DNA of 64,000 bases from Orobanche coerulescens (taxonomy: Eukaryota; Streptophyta; Magnoliopsida; Lamiales; Orobanchaceae), in NCBI GenBank assembly GCA_033398695.1, contig CM065806.1:45471001-45535000 (forward strand). The letters run 5' to 3'. The position numbers and the translations under genes were made by a program. Of this stretch, positions 9,626-23,217 are shown piece by piece (within the stretch, counting starts at the first letter, position 1; each line of letters begins with the position of its first letter). Below the pieces are notes generated by a model, which was not told where the DNA came from, did no database searches, and worked only from the letters and a program-made list of their open reading frames with translations.

Positions 9626-10847
9626 GAGGACTCGTGGTAGTGGACTACGGGGTCAGAACTTAGTGAGGTACTGAGGTCCAATCGTGCTGGCGTGACAGGG
9701 TCTACGATAACACATGGCAGTGGACCATGAGTTTAGGGCATAGTGTGTCCAACCGGGTGAGCTCGACGGGGCTTACGGTGATACGTGGCAGTGGACTACG
9801 GTGTTGGGACTGTGTGTGTGATCGTTGTGATTGATATAGTCCGTGCGGGTTGTTGAACCTAAGGAGACACGTGACAGCGGATCATGGTGTCGGAATTGAT
9901 TATGTTTGGTTATTTGTGTGTGGAATAATCCATGTGGGTTGTTGTACCTACGTAGACACGTGATAGTGGATCACGGTGTCGGAATTGATTATGTTTGGTT
10001 ATTTGTGCTCGGAATAGTCCGTGCGGGTTGTTGTACCTACGGAGACACGTGACAGTGGATCACGGTGTCATGAATATGTTTTGACAATCAAGTTTTGAAA
10101 GGAAAAGTTTTATGAAAATAAATGTTGGATCGAGTCCCGAGCGATTGGGTAAATGTTTTTCGTGTTGTGAACAGTTGAGTTATGAAACAAGATTTGGGTT
10201 AAGACCCTAAAGTTTTTCGAAAGGATTTGTAACTTGGGACTTGAGGCCTTAAAGATTTTTGTTCCTAAAATTCCCGAGATGATAAGTTTAGTTTCAAATG
10301 CTTCATAGCTTATTTTCCTTTGTTAAAACCTCCCGGGAATATTTTGGCACTTGGTTATTATATTTGATTCATGATTAATGTTTGCTCGTTACATTTCGTA
10401 TGATTTGATACTTGCACTAGTAAAACAGTGGAGTTTTATTAACCCCCGGGTAATCGGGGGGTGGATGTCTGTTTTGCATCCAAGTACATGCAGGTTCAGG
10501 GGAGTAGTCACAGGATTGGCACAGGAGGATGAAGAGATGCGATACTAATCAAGAGTTGAGAGTTGTTTTGATTTCCGTTGTGTTGTCAGAGTTGATTTCA
10601 GTCTTCTGCTGTATTGTGTTTCGACCCCTGTGTGGGTAATGTTGTTTTAGTCAGTTCTGTTGATTGAGTTGTGTGACCTCATCAGTCTGTGTGTTCACGT
10701 GTAAGTGACCTTAATGGTTTGTATTATTTTATTGTTTGACCCTAGCCGGGCAAACATTTGGTCGTTTTGTAAGGTTTATCCTGGTAGATCCTCGTGAAAA
10801 GGGGTCTACGGCGTGTAATATTCCCATATGGTTTTGGGGGTGTTACA
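9626..10847 (+). repeat. TE1: chromovirus LTR, right piece
   Basis: Continuation of 1-404 after TE2. It ends in GTAATATTCCCATATGG...GGGGGTGTTACA, the terminus shared by the chromovirus LTRs here, so its right boundary is 10847. Beyond it the minus-strand pol of TE3 starts abruptly in the integrase zinc finger, so TE1 interrupts TE3. Whether it is a solo LTR or the 3' LTR of a full + strand element cannot be decided, because its left end is off the window. Confidence 0.7.
9779..10075 (+). repeat. About 89-bp tandem repeat with internal inverted repeat
   Basis: Three clear units and one diverged unit, anchored on AGACACGTGACAGTGG-type segments at about 9779, 9865, 9954 and 10043 (spacing 86, 89, 89). 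Each unit holds GACACGTGA, a 7-nt loop and TCACGGTGTC, an almost perfect inverted repeat. It lies inside the TE1 LTR. Confidence 0.75.
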
Positions 10848-11735
10848 GCTATCAAGTCAAACACTTAGCCACAAACTGTACTACCTCGTTCTTCATGTCA
10901 TTCCACCAGAAATTCTTCCTCAAATCCTTATACATTTTACTCGAGCCCGGATGGACCGAGTAAGGTGACGCATGAGCCTCTCGCATAATACCCTGCCTCA
11001 ATTTCAAGTCATTTGGAACACACAGCCGACCTTGGAATTTCAACACACCATCCTCATGAATCATGAATCCCGGGGACTTCCCCTTCACCACACTCTCACG
11101 GAGTTGAATACACATTAGATCTTCTAACTGTATCGATTTAATGTCGTCGACCAGGGACGAAGAGATCTCAAGAGTGCGCAACTGCCCGGCACTCCCTGGT
11201 AGCACAACCTTAATACTCAACCCCGTCAACTCTCGCTGGAGTCCTGGCTGGGCCGTGAGTAACTCAAGTGCCCGAAGCGATACCGATTTCCAACTCAAGG
11301 CATCTGCCAACACATTTGCCTTGCCCGAATGATAAAGGATTTCAAGATCGTAATCTTTAATTAACTCCAGCCACCTTCTCTGTCTCATATTCAGTTCTTT
11401 CTGTGTGAAAATATACTTCAGGCTCTTGTGATCGGTGAAAATCTGACACGACGAGCTATACAAGCAATGACGACAAATCTTCAACGAAAACACAACTATG
11501 GCCAACTCAAGATCGTGGGTAGGATAATTCGACTCGTACGGTTTCAGCTGACGGGAAGCATAAGCAATCGTCTTCCCGTGCTGTATGAGTACATACCCAA
11601 GTCCTTGGCCCGAGGCATCACTATAAATTGAAAAACCCTCATTACCGCTCGGTGACGCCAAGACGGGAGCGGTAGTCAACCGCTTCTTCAACTCCTCGAA
11701 GCTCTTCTACCTCTCGTCGGTCCACCAAACTTCTC
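10848..11735 (-). pseudogene. TE3 RNase H to integrase zinc finger, truncated by TE1
   Basis: Open from about 11691 down to 10852: RNase H with [30 protein letters not shown] and TDHKSLKY; then the connection motif VLADALS and an intact H2C2-type region ([33 protein letters not shown]). The second Cys pair and the integrase core are missing because TE1 ends at 10847. A frameshift at about 11736 separates it from RT. Its sequence is close to TE2 in the same region and shows what TE2 lost by frameshift. Confidence 0.9.
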
Positions 11736-12617
11736 TTACTTCCTCAACAACTGAGTAAGCGGTCGAGCGAGTTTGGAGAACCTCTCGACAAACCTACGAT
11801 AATACCTGACCAAACCCAGAAAACTACGGACCTCCTTCACGTTCTTGGGCGGCACCCAATCCAACACTGCCTCTATCTTGTGTGGGTCCACACGAACACC
11901 CTCGGCCGAGATCACGTGGCCGAGAAACATAACCTCCCACAACCAAAACTCACACTTTGAGAACTTTGCATAAAGACGCTGAGTTCTCAAGATTCCCAAC
12001 ACTATATGCAAATAACGTGTATGCTCCTCCTCGCTCCTCGAGTAAATCAGGATATCATCGATAAAGACGACTACACACTTATCGAGATATTTGATAAAGA
12101 CCTTGTTCATTAACTGCATGAACACAGTTGGGGTGTTGGTTAGCCCAAAAGGCATAACCACAAACTCGTAGTAGCCGTATCTCGTCCGGAAGGCCGTCTT
12201 CGAAATATCGGAATTCTTCACTCGGAGTTGGTAATAGCCCGATCTCAAATCAATCTTTGAAAATACAGTTGCTCCCTGCAATTGGTCAAACAAATCGTCA
12301 ATCCTCGGGAGTGGATACTTGTTTTTGATGGTCACCTTGTTCAACTCTCGATAGTCGATACATAGACGAAGTGATCCATCATTTTTCTTCACAAACAAGA
12401 CTGGTGCGCCCCAAGGCAAAGCGCTCGGTCGAATGTAGACCGTGTCTAGCAAGTCTCCCAACTGTTTCTTCAACTCAAGCATCTCGGCAGGCGCCATGCA
12501 GTACGGCGTCTTCAAAATCGGAGCCGCACCCAGCTCTAGATCAACAGTAAACTCAACCTCATGATCTGGTGGCAAACCCGGAAACTCGTCTGGAAAGACA
12601 TCAGGATACTCACTCAC
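11736..12617 (-). pseudogene. TE3 reverse transcriptase
   Basis: 293 codons open, from [20 protein letters not shown] through all RT motifs: [46 protein letters not shown], catalytic FIDD (12065 to 12054) with ILIYSR, and [21 protein letters not shown] at the end. It is intact as a domain but joined to protease and RNase H only through frameshifts. The family is Ty3/gypsy chromovirus with high certainty. Confidence 0.92.
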
Positions 12618-13134
12618 TATCGGAATAGACGAGAGATTGCGTCCCCCTTATTCCGATCTCAAGGCACAACACCAGTAACCAGTGCAACCTCCTCGAAGAA
12701 GTCTCACCGCTTTCATAGCACTGATCAGAAATCTCTGACTACTCCGCTTACGTCCCACAAAAGAATGCTCGGTACCATCAGAGGCTAACATCAAAATGGT
12801 TCTCGCTCTATAATTCGTGATCGCCCCCATGTCGATTGAGCCAATCCTCACCAAGAATCAAATCCTAATCCTTAATGTCTACCGCAATCAGATTAGAAGA
12901 CCAATCCCTCCCTGCGATACTAACCGGAAAATATCTAATCTCACGATCCCTCACAATACAATCCCCACTAGGCAGTTTAACAACAAAAGGTTCACACAAA
13001 ACTAGGCAATCAACATGAAGACGATGCACACAATCCAGAGAGATGAAAGAATACGTAGCACCAGAATTGAATAACACGGAAACAGGATGGTCAATGATGT
13101 GAACGGTACCTGTAGCCACCGTCACGTCAGGATC
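12618..13134 (-). pseudogene. TE3 aspartic protease with Asp-to-Asn change
   Basis: The VATGTVHIIDHPVSVLF lead is followed by NSGATYSFIS where TE2 has DSGATHSFIS, so the single catalytic Asp of the retropepsin half-site is Asn and the domain should be inactive. The C-terminal part is out of frame after 12865 and resumes at 12854. Stops and frameshifts agree with a dead copy. Confidence 0.85.
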
Positions 13135-13886
13135 TCCAGCTCATCTCATCTCATACACACAGGGCAGAACAGACCCCACACTAGAAGCTCCCCCACTAGA
13201 AGGCTGCCCACGTCCTCGACCTCTGCCAAAACTCTGATGGGGCTGACTAACTGTCGGTGCCTAATTCACACTCGGTTATCTCGTAGCCGGGGCTGACACC
13301 TAAGTAACTGGTGCCCGACTCGCATCTCCACAATACTTAGCGCGATGCCCCATCCGACCACAAGTAAGACACTGTAGCGGTGGCCTGTCACACTCACTCA
13401 TCATGTGTCCGGGATGACCACAGTTAAAACAAGTAGGACCACGAACAGAAACAGCCGGTGCCGACTTAGAACCATTTCCTCGCCCAAATGACGGTGACTA
13501 ATTCCCGAAGACTCGCGAACCAGACTGAGCCTTCTGATACCCTCCAGACTTACCTCCCGAAAACTGACCAGAGGTCTTCTGTTTCTTACCCTCGGTTGCT
13601 GCCTCTATCGCAGAAAACGACATCTCATAAGCCATCGCCTTGTTCTGATAATCCTTCAAGGTTGTACACCCGAGACCAGACATGTAGTGACGAACCCTCG
13701 GCTTCATCCGCATGTCGAAGTGGCAGATCTTATCTAGCTCATCTCGGACCTGATTCCTTACATAATGCAGCTGCTGATTGTAGTCCTTGATCGCCTGTGA
13801 AATAGGAACATCCTCGGGTTTTGCCTCAAAGAAGGCTCGAATCCTCCCCTCTTTTACCGGCCACGGACAGTATTCATCCTCCATCA
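13135..13886 (-). pseudogene. TE3 gag C-terminal half, cut by TE4
   Basis: Reads EDEYCPWPVKEGRIRAFFEA and the rest of the capsid region from 13886 down to 13498, then in the same frame past a stop two CCHC knuckles: CFNCGHPGHMMSEC (13431 to 13390) and CLTCGRMGHRAKYC (13371 to 13330). Further stops lie in the Gly-Arg tail (SFGRGRGRGQPSSGGASS). The N-terminal half is at 23916-24426 on the other side of TE4. Confidence 0.9.
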
Positions 13887-14839
13887 TGTCACACCCCTAA
13901 AACTAACCGGGAATATTACAGCGCCGTGGGTCCCGCGCCAAAACCCACCAGGCTAAAACTCATTTTCGCAAACATTCAAAAACGCCAAATGGCCGATGAC
14001 GGTAATATTTTCCAAATACTCACAAAAGTCATTTTCCAAATACAAAATACCGTCATAAAATACCATTTGAAAGTATAAGGCGAAAATGCCGAAATTCAAC
14101 AATTTCAAAATGTACGTTAAGCCACCACTTATCCGTACCGATAAAATAGCTTAGGAAATAGGGTTTAACGAAATAACCCAAGTTTACGAAATACCCAAAA
14201 GCCATTTTAAATACACACGCAACGGATAAAAACACAGTTCAAAATATACATTTGCAGCGAAAATAAAACAACCAGAAAAGAATACTCGATACTCAAATAC
14301 ATGCCACAGTCAGTATCACCCGGAAAGCTCATCCCTTCATAACCGCTACTAGCTCGATCTCCGAGTACCTAAAAATAAAGCCCACGACGGGGTCAGCCAC
14401 AATACTCAACAATGATATCGATCGCATCATCATAAATAATTACATACCAATGTAATAACAAAGTAAGAATACTACCAATGTAATATTACCGTCGTAACCT
14501 TACCAATCCATAGCAATCCATAACAAATCAATCCTTACCATAATCCACATTTCGCATTCTTAAATGACGGAATGAACTCAACTACATTCATCTGTATTGT
14601 ATCACAACAATACTCAATTTCTCAAAAACATCATCATAACTCATAAGCATGAACTGATTCACCCGTGCCAAATCCTGTCCGTCGGATCACACAGTCAAAT
14701 CTCAATCTGGAATAGAAACCAATAACATACAATATATCTGTAGATCAACTACTACAAAACAATGAATACAAGTACCGAAAGATCAACGTACAGTCCGAAT
14801 GCTCGTACGATCAATAACAATGATCAACCAATACATCAA

Positions 14840-15110
14840 CCGAGAATATCATCGACATGATAAACTCTAATACGACCAACAAAGGATCAACGATAACCGA
14901 GAATACCATCAACATGATAAACTCCGACACGATCAACAAAGGATCAACAATAATCGAGAATACCCTCAACATGGTAAACTCCAAACACGATCAACAAAGG
15001 ATCAACAACGACCGAGAGTACCGTCAACAAGGTAAACTCCAAACACGATCAACAAAGGATCAACAATGACCGAGAATACTATCAACAAAGTAAACTCCAG
15101 ACGATCAACA
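14840..15110 (-). repeat. 57-58 bp tandem repeat in TE4 left LTR
   Basis: Units start at 14840, 14897, 14954 and 15012 with a partial fifth at 15070, anchored on CCGAGAATACC...GATCAACAAAGGATCAACAA. The right LTR has the same array at 19792-20069. Confidence 0.88.
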
Positions 15111-17777
15111 ATAATGGATCTCAATTAAATAACCCCGAATGTCGAACATACCCTGCGGGCGTATGAACAACCAGTCGCAAACCGTCGAACATACCCAACC
15201 ATAAATGGAGGATGAACGACCAATCAATATGGCTCAAAGATGGACGTCATAGTACGCCCGATCCGGAAACAAGTCTGTGCACATGTCCACCCCGTATACG
15301 GAATCTAGGATATACGTGGGACATGTACTTAATTAGCCTCAGGAACTACGTCACGTGTGCACGGTCCAATGTGGAAATATCAACACATGACCATAGTGTG
15401 CCTAGCTAAAAATCCTACACAATAACCAATCGGCACGCAGATATGACTCTAGATATCACGATGCAACATGACAACGAAACTCAAAGAATCACATATCCAA
15501 TAAGAATAAAAAGACTCACCAAAGTGAACAAAGACACACGGATAATGAAAGATCGACACGACGGAAAATATCCGAAACAACCATCCTGGGATCACAATCC
15601 CCAAAGGAGAATCCATACGATCAACAATCTCAGACAACAGCTCTGGGATCAACATCCCTCAATGAAACAATCAACACAACCATTAATACCAACAATAGTC
15701 CTGGGATCAACATCCCTCAACGAACAACCAATACGAATCTCATTATACGAAACCTCAACATACAACATATAAAACAACTCAACATAATAATTATCCTCAT
15801 AACTGAACAATACTTAAATTACCTCAAAGTCGAAGACAATATCCTTTCCACGAACCAATATCCCTGAATGAAGACACGGTTATTTGAATAATCTCGAAAT
15901 ATGTATAATCCATTTATACCAACAAACCACTGTCCCGGCATTAATGTCGACACGGTAAACCATCCTCGATATCCGACATTCTATATCACTGACCAAAGAT
16001 AACTCACATCTCCGTCCTTACTAAACACATTTAAACCATATACACTATGATTTAATCCAAACCAACACATAATATACAAACCATCATCCCGACAATTTAC
16101 ATTTATAATATCATTGCTATATGAATTATAAATGAAATGAAATCAAAATTATTCATTAAATATCATAAACTGAACAAGTATAACTTGCCTCGATACCGAT
16201 ACCACGGAGTCGTTACCAAAATCCATTGCCCTCGTCTACGAGCTCCTCAGCCCCGACCAAAAGCAATCTATGAACTCTTCAACCTCAACCGCAACACAAC
16301 GGTCATAATCCACAATCAAACATCTCAACCTATTGAAGTAATCAATCAACAACAATCCGATAACAATCAATAACCGACATAGCCAACCAATCAAACTCAA
16401 CGGCTCAACAATACCTCGATCATATACAAAACCGAACAATACAACTAAACAAATACGAACTCATATCCACAATACAAGCCGTAACACGATAATCAACATA
16501 ACCGATCAATAAATCCAACAGTTCCACAATATCTCGATTAAACACTAATCCAACAACCCAAATCAATCAACCATAATACGATTTCACAATCGGATAATCA
16601 TATCAACAATCAATTTAAACCAATAACAAGGTTCTAAACATTACCGATTCCAAATTCGATCTTAAATATGAATACGAGTTTCCTCCTTGTAAATACATAA
16701 TCAAAACCAATTACTGATTATCATCATCAATCCAGACAATCCGATTAGTTCAACATTATAAATGATCATATTCCAAGGATGTCAAATAATTCCATCATCC
16801 GAATTGAACACTTGCCCAATACGTATGAACTTCCCAACTAAAAGATGCATAATAATCTCATCAAACTCGAAATCATATTCGTATTCCTATACGAATATTG
16901 TACCAAAACACATAACTTAGTTCTAGATATGAATATTCCATGTTTATATCAAAACACCAACATCTCTTAAACATATTCATCAAATCATATAATCCAAGAG
17001 TTCCTTAAGAACACAAATTATTCCGAAATCACATTCATAATCCTCAAAACGACATAATCCGATGTGTTCTAACATCTAAACAATACTCATTCATAATTCA
17101 AGATGTATGTTATCATACTCTTCAATATACAATTCACATAACCTCAGGAATCACAATAACACCACTATAACCATCATCATACGAAGAAAAACATCAACAA
17201 TCAAACCAACAAGGATTGTATCATATTTAATCTGGAATTATCCTCATATCATGATTAATACGAAATCAACATAATCCAAAATTCCATCTCTTCATCGGTT
17301 TAAACGAATCACAATCCTTACAACAAGAAAAATCTTAATTCATCCGAAATCTCTTATCACAATTCCATTAAATCTTCTATAACTTCAAGAATCGCAACAA
17401 TACTACCAATAACATCAAGAACACTATGATTCCATAATCATAACCAACTTATTCAAAGACATATCATCATATCATCATCCTCCTTAATAAAATTCCCATA
17501 AATACCAAGAATCATCACAACAACTCCATAAACTATCATCATACGAACTAATCATCAACAACAACATCAAAAATCCGAATTTAAAGAGAGGATTATCCAA
17601 TATACCTCTTAGAAGATGAAATACACAAGTAACCACCTCAAGAATCATCAATATCTTCATATCCAAGCCTCAAATCCAAGCCCTCAAGCTCATAAGTGTT
17701 GAAGGCGAAAAACAAAGTGAAGTTCTGAAGAAAAACGAAGTGACGGGCATCCCACTTCTAAAAACTTCCAGCTCGTT

Positions 17778-18136
17778 ACGTACGTAACATGCCAAAGTTA
17801 AAGTACGTAACACACTTTACTTACGTTATCTATCCTTGATATCGTACGTAATGCCGACCCAGAGGCAACTGTCTCAATTAGTATCTTGCATAACGTACGT
17901 AACACTTGATCCATAGCGTACGTAATACGTACGTTGACTTGCTACAGTATATGCTCATATTACGTACGTAATAAGCCCTGCATAACGAACGTAATACGTA
18001 GTTGACTTGTCTTCCGGCATGCCAGCCGATTCCTGGGCCCCACATGGCAGGTAATGATTCATCCGTCCGATTCCTCTTGTTACGTACGTAATGCCTTATG
18101 CATAACGTACGTAACACGTAGCAACTTAGCGTGCGT
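17778..18136 (-). promoter_or_regulatory. RCGYRCGY palindromic array, TE4 left LTR
   Basis: Cores such as ACGTACGT and GCGTACGT begin at 17778 and recur to 18129, with the first pair 23 bp apart. A decayed TATA-like sequence (ACTTCTAAAAAC; ACTTATAAAAAC in the other LTR) lies at about 17755-17765, downstream on the minus strand. One 23-bp unit present in the right LTR (23579 to 23602) is missing here at 18129. Confidence 0.75.
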
Positions 18137-18447
18137 TAAGGGCTCGGTACTTAGCCATTTACAACTGTTCCTGCCTGTCGTCTCGACATACCGAATACAT
18201 TTTCACGACATACTGAATATACATACTCATCCCGAAAATATTCTCATACGATACACCTGATATCCAAATCAGAACAATCTGATACACCATATCCTCAAAT
18301 ATAACTGTAAATCAATGACGTAAATTACACAAATACAACTGTCTCAATCTTCAAATTATTTTATCCATACTGTATAGACACTAAGCTATACAATTTATCT
18401 CAGATAAAATTACTCGAAAAATTTATACTGAAAATCCGGGTATTACA

Positions 18448-18836
18448 TACTACCCCCCTTAAAATAAGTTTCGTCCTCGAAACTTGCAATCCTGTCACCG
18501 AAAACAAGTCAACCAAAATTTTCAAACTCATCACAAAAACAATCAATCTTCGCCACAAGCGAATAACCAAACCAACATACTTACAGGTGCGTGAAGCCGA
18601 TGATCTCCCGTGATACTCGCACACAACTCCCGTACGAAGTGTCAACGCAATACCAACACACACTAATATCACAACTAGCAATTTGAAAAGATCTCAAAAA
18701 TTTTGGAACCTCCAAAAATCGGTTTGACTCAAAAGTCAGGAAAATCATTTTCAAAAGTCACACTACTACCGTACTGGTAGAGCCACATAACACACACGCT
18801 CGGGTTTCACAAAACCCAAGCTTCGATACCATCTTC
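18448..18836 (-). other. TE4 internal region: PBS, polypurine tract, no genes
   Basis: 389 bp. On the minus strand it opens with a tRNA-iMet-like primer site TGGTATCGAAGC (18831 to 18820) five bases from the right LTR. It ends with AAGTTTCG-AGGA-CGAAACTT (18485 to 18466) and a G-rich polypurine tract (AAGGGGGGTAGTA, 18460 to 18448) against the left LTR. No gag or pol motif is present. Confidence 0.85.
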
Positions 18837-20552
18837 TGTTACACCCCCAAAACTAACCGGGAATATTACAGCGCCATGGGTCCCGCGCCGGAACCCACCA
18901 GGCTAAAACTCATTTTCGCAAACATTCAAAAACGCCAAAAGGCCGATGACGGTAATATTTTCCAAATACTCACAAAAGTCTTTTTCCAGATACAAAATAC
19001 CGTCATAAAATACCATTTTGAAAGTATAAGGTGAAAATGCCAAAATTCAACAATTTCAAAATGTACGTTAAGCCACCACTTATCCGTACCGATAAAATAG
19101 CTTAGCAAAAAGAGTTTAACGAAATAACCTAAGTTTACGAAATACCCCAAAAGCCATTTTAAATACACACGCGGCGGATAAAAACACGGTTCAAAATATA
19201 CATTTGCAGCGGAAATAAAACAACCAGAAAAGAATACTCGATATTCAAATACATGCCACAGCCAGTATCACCCGGGAAGCTCATCCCTTCACGACCGCTA
19301 CTAGCTCAATCTCCGAGTACCTAAAAATAAAGCCCACGACGGGGTCAGCCACAATACTCAACACTGATATCGATCACATCATCATAAATAATTACATACC
19401 AATGTAATCACAAAGTAAGAATACTACCAATATAATCTTACCGTCATAACCTTACCAATCCATAGCAATCCATAACAAATCAATCCTTACCATAATACAC
19501 ATTTCGCATTCTTAAATGACGAAATGAACTCTACTACATCCATCTGTATTGTATCACAACAATACTCAATTTCTCAAAAACATCATCATAACTCATAAGC
19601 ATGAACTGATTCACCCTTGCCAAATCCTGTCCGTCGGATCACACAGTCAAATCTCAATCTGGAATAGAAACCAATAACATATAATATATCTGTAGATCAA
19701 CTACCACAAAATAATGAATACAAGTCCCGAAACATCAACGTACAGTCCGAATGCTCATACGATCAATAACAATGATCAACCAATACATCAACCGAGAATA
19801 TCATCGACATGATAAACTCCAATACGACCAACAAAGGATCAACGATAACCTAGAATACCATCAACATGATAAACTCCGACACGATCAACAAAGGATCAAC
19901 AATAACCGAGAATACCCTCAACATGGTAAACTCCAAACACGATCAACAAAGGATCAATAACGACGGAGAATACCGCCAACAAGGTAAACTCCAAACACGA
20001 TCAACAAAGGATCACCAACGATCGAGAATACTATCAACAAGGTAAACTCCAAATGATCAATAATAATGGATCTCATAGAAATAACCCCGACTGTCGAACA
20101 TACCCCTCGGGCGTATGAACAACCAGTCGCAAACCGTCGAACATACCCAACCATAAATGGAGGATGAATGACTAATCAATATGGCTCAAAGATGGATGTC
20201 ATAGTACGCCCGATTCGGAAATATGTTTGTGCAATGTCCACCCCGTATACGAAATCCAGGATATACGTGGGACATGTATCTAATTAGCCTCACGAACTAC
20301 GTCTCGTGTGCACGGTCCAATGTGGAAATATCAACACATGACCATAATGTGCCCAGCTAAAACTCCTACACAATAACCAATCGGCACGCAGATATGACTC
20401 CAGATATGTCACGATGTAACATGACAACGACACTCAAAGAATCACATATCTAATAAGAATCAAAAGACTCACCGAAGTGAACAAAGACACACGTATAATG
20501 AAAGATCGACACGACCGACAATATCCGAAACAACCATCCTGGGATCACAATC

Positions 20553-20999
20553 GGATTGGGCTGGCAATTCGTGCGTGTCGGGTCGTTATCGGGTCGACAC
20601 GATAACGACACGACACGATAACACGAACACAACCCGTTAAGTATATGCTCGACACGAACACGAACACGACACGAAAGGTTGAAATACGGACACGATACGA
20701 ACACGACACGGACACGATATCACATGATATTTTTCGTGTTGACACGACACGATACGACACGAATCGATAAATTCAAATAAAAAAAATTAGAAAATAAACT
20801 AAAAATATTTAAAATGATAATAAATTAATGCTAAAAATGTTTAAATATTATTGGGTTACACGAACACGACACGAAATTAGCGTGTCCTTATCGTGTCGAC
20901 ACGATAAGGACATGAACACGATAAGGCCAAACACTAACCCATCAATTTCGTGCGTGTTCGTGTCGGGTTATCGTGTCGTGTCGGAGATTGCCAGCCCTA
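20553..20999. mobile_element. hAT-like MITE in TE4 right LTR, CGTGTCG-rich
   Basis: 447 bp absent from the left LTR. Ends are inverted: TTGGGCTGGCAATT on the left and, on the opposite strand of the right end, TAGGGCTGGCAATC. It is flanked by CACAATC at 20546-20552 and 21000-21006, close to the 8-bp duplication of hAT elements. The interior is dominated by TCGTGTCG/CGACACGA repeats in both orientations, giving extensive self-complementarity. No transposase is present. Confidence 0.85.
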
Positions 21000-23217
21000 C
21001 ACAATCCCCAAAATATAATCCATACGATCAACAATCTCAGACAACAGTTCTGGGATCAACATCCCTCAATGAAACAATCAACACAACCATTAATACCAAT
21101 AATAGTCCTGGGATCAACATCCCTCAACGAACAACCAATATGAATCTCATTATACGAAACCTCAACATACAACATATACAACAACTCAACATAATAATTA
21201 TCCTCATAACTGAACAATACTTAAATTACCTCAAAGTCGAAGACAATATTCTTTCCACGAACCAACATCCAAGAACGAATACACAGTTATACGAATAATC
21301 CCGAAATAAGTATAGTACATTTATACCAACAAACCACCTTCCCGGCATCAATGTCGACACGATAAACCATCCTCGATATCTGAAATTCTATATCACTTAC
21401 CAAAGATAACTCACATCTCCCTCCTTACTAAACACATTTAAACCATATACACTATGATTTAATCCAAACCAACGCTTAATATACAAACCATCATCCCGAC
21501 AATTTACATTTATAATATCATTGCTATATGAATTATAAATGAAATGAAATCAAAATCATTCATTAAATATCATAAACTGAACAAGTATAACTTGCCTCGA
21601 TACCGATACCACGAAGTCGTTACCAAAATCCATTGCCTTCGTCTACGAGCTCCTCAGCCCCGACCAAAAGAAATCTACGAATTCTTCAACCTCAACCACA
21701 ACACAACGGTCATAATCCACGATCAAACATCTCAACCTATTGAAGTAATCAATCAACAACAATCCGATAACAATCAATAACCAACATAGCCAACCAATCA
21801 AACTCAACGGCTCAACAACACCTCGATCATATACAAAACCGAACAATACAACTCAACAAATACGAACTCATATCCACAATACAAGCCGTAACTCGCTAAT
21901 CTATATAACCGATCAATAAACCCAACAGTTCCACAATATCTCGATTAAACACAAATCCAACAACGCAAATCAATCAACCATAATACGATTTCACAATCCG
22001 ATAATCATATCAACAATCAATTTAAACCAATAACAAGGGTATAAACATTACCGATTCCAAATTCGATCTTAAATACAAATACGAGTTTCCTCCTTGTAAA
22101 TTCATAATCAAAACCAATTACCGATTATCATCATAAATCCGGACAATCCGATTAGTTCAACATTATAAATGATCATATTCCAAGGGTGTCAAATAATTTC
22201 ATCATCCGAATTGAACACTTGCCCAATACGTATGAACTTCCCAACTAAAAGATGCATAATAATCTCATCAAACTCGAAATCATATTCGTATTCCTATACG
22301 AATATTGTACCAAAACACATAACTTAGTTCTAGATATGAATATTCCATGTTTATATCCAAAAACACCAACATCTCTTAAACATTTTCATCAAATCATATA
22401 ATCCAATAGTTCCTTAAGAACACAAATTATTCCGAAATCACATTCATAATCCTCAAAACGACATAATCAGATGTGTTGTAACATCTAAACAATCCTCATT
22501 CATAATTCAAGATGTGTGTTATCATACTCTTCAATATACAAATAACATAACCTCAGGAATCACAATAACACCACTATAACCATCATCATATGAAGAAAAA
22601 CATCAACAATCAAACCAACAAGGATTGTATCATACTTAATCCGGAATTATCCTCATATCATGATTCATACGAAATCAACATAATCCGGAATTCCATCTCT
22701 TCATCGGTTTAAACGAATCACAATCCTTACAACAGGAAAAATCTTAAGTAACATCCGAAATCTCTTATCATAATTCCACTAAATCTCCTATAACATCAAG
22801 AATCGCAACAATACTACCAAGAACATCAAGAACACTATAATTCCATAATCATAACCAACATAATCAAAGAAATATCATCATATCATCATCCCCCTTAACA
22901 AAATTCTAGTAAATACCAAGAATCATCACAACTCCATAAACTATCATCATACGAACTAATCATCAACACCAACATCAAAAATCCGAATTTAAAGAGAGGA
23001 TTATCCAACATACCTCTTAGAATATGAAATACACAAGTAACCACCTCAAGAATCATCAATATCTTCATATCCAAGTCTCAAATCCAAGCCCTCAAGCTCA
23101 TAATCGGCTTAGAAGAACTGAAACTTCATCTCTGAGTGTTGAAGACGAAAAACGAAGTGAAGTTCTGAAGAAAAACGAAGTGACGGGCATCCCACTTATA
23201 AAAACTTCCAACTCATT

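Larger units (their letters stand above)
13887..18447 (-). repeat. TE4 3' LTR (left copy)
   Basis: 4561 bp, apparently non-coding and A/C-rich on the + strand. It contains a 57-58 bp tandem repeat (14840-15110) and a palindromic array (17778-18136) beside the likely promoter near 17745. It is closely similar to the right copy. It lacks the 447-bp insertion of that copy and one 23-bp promoter module near 18130. Confidence 0.92.
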
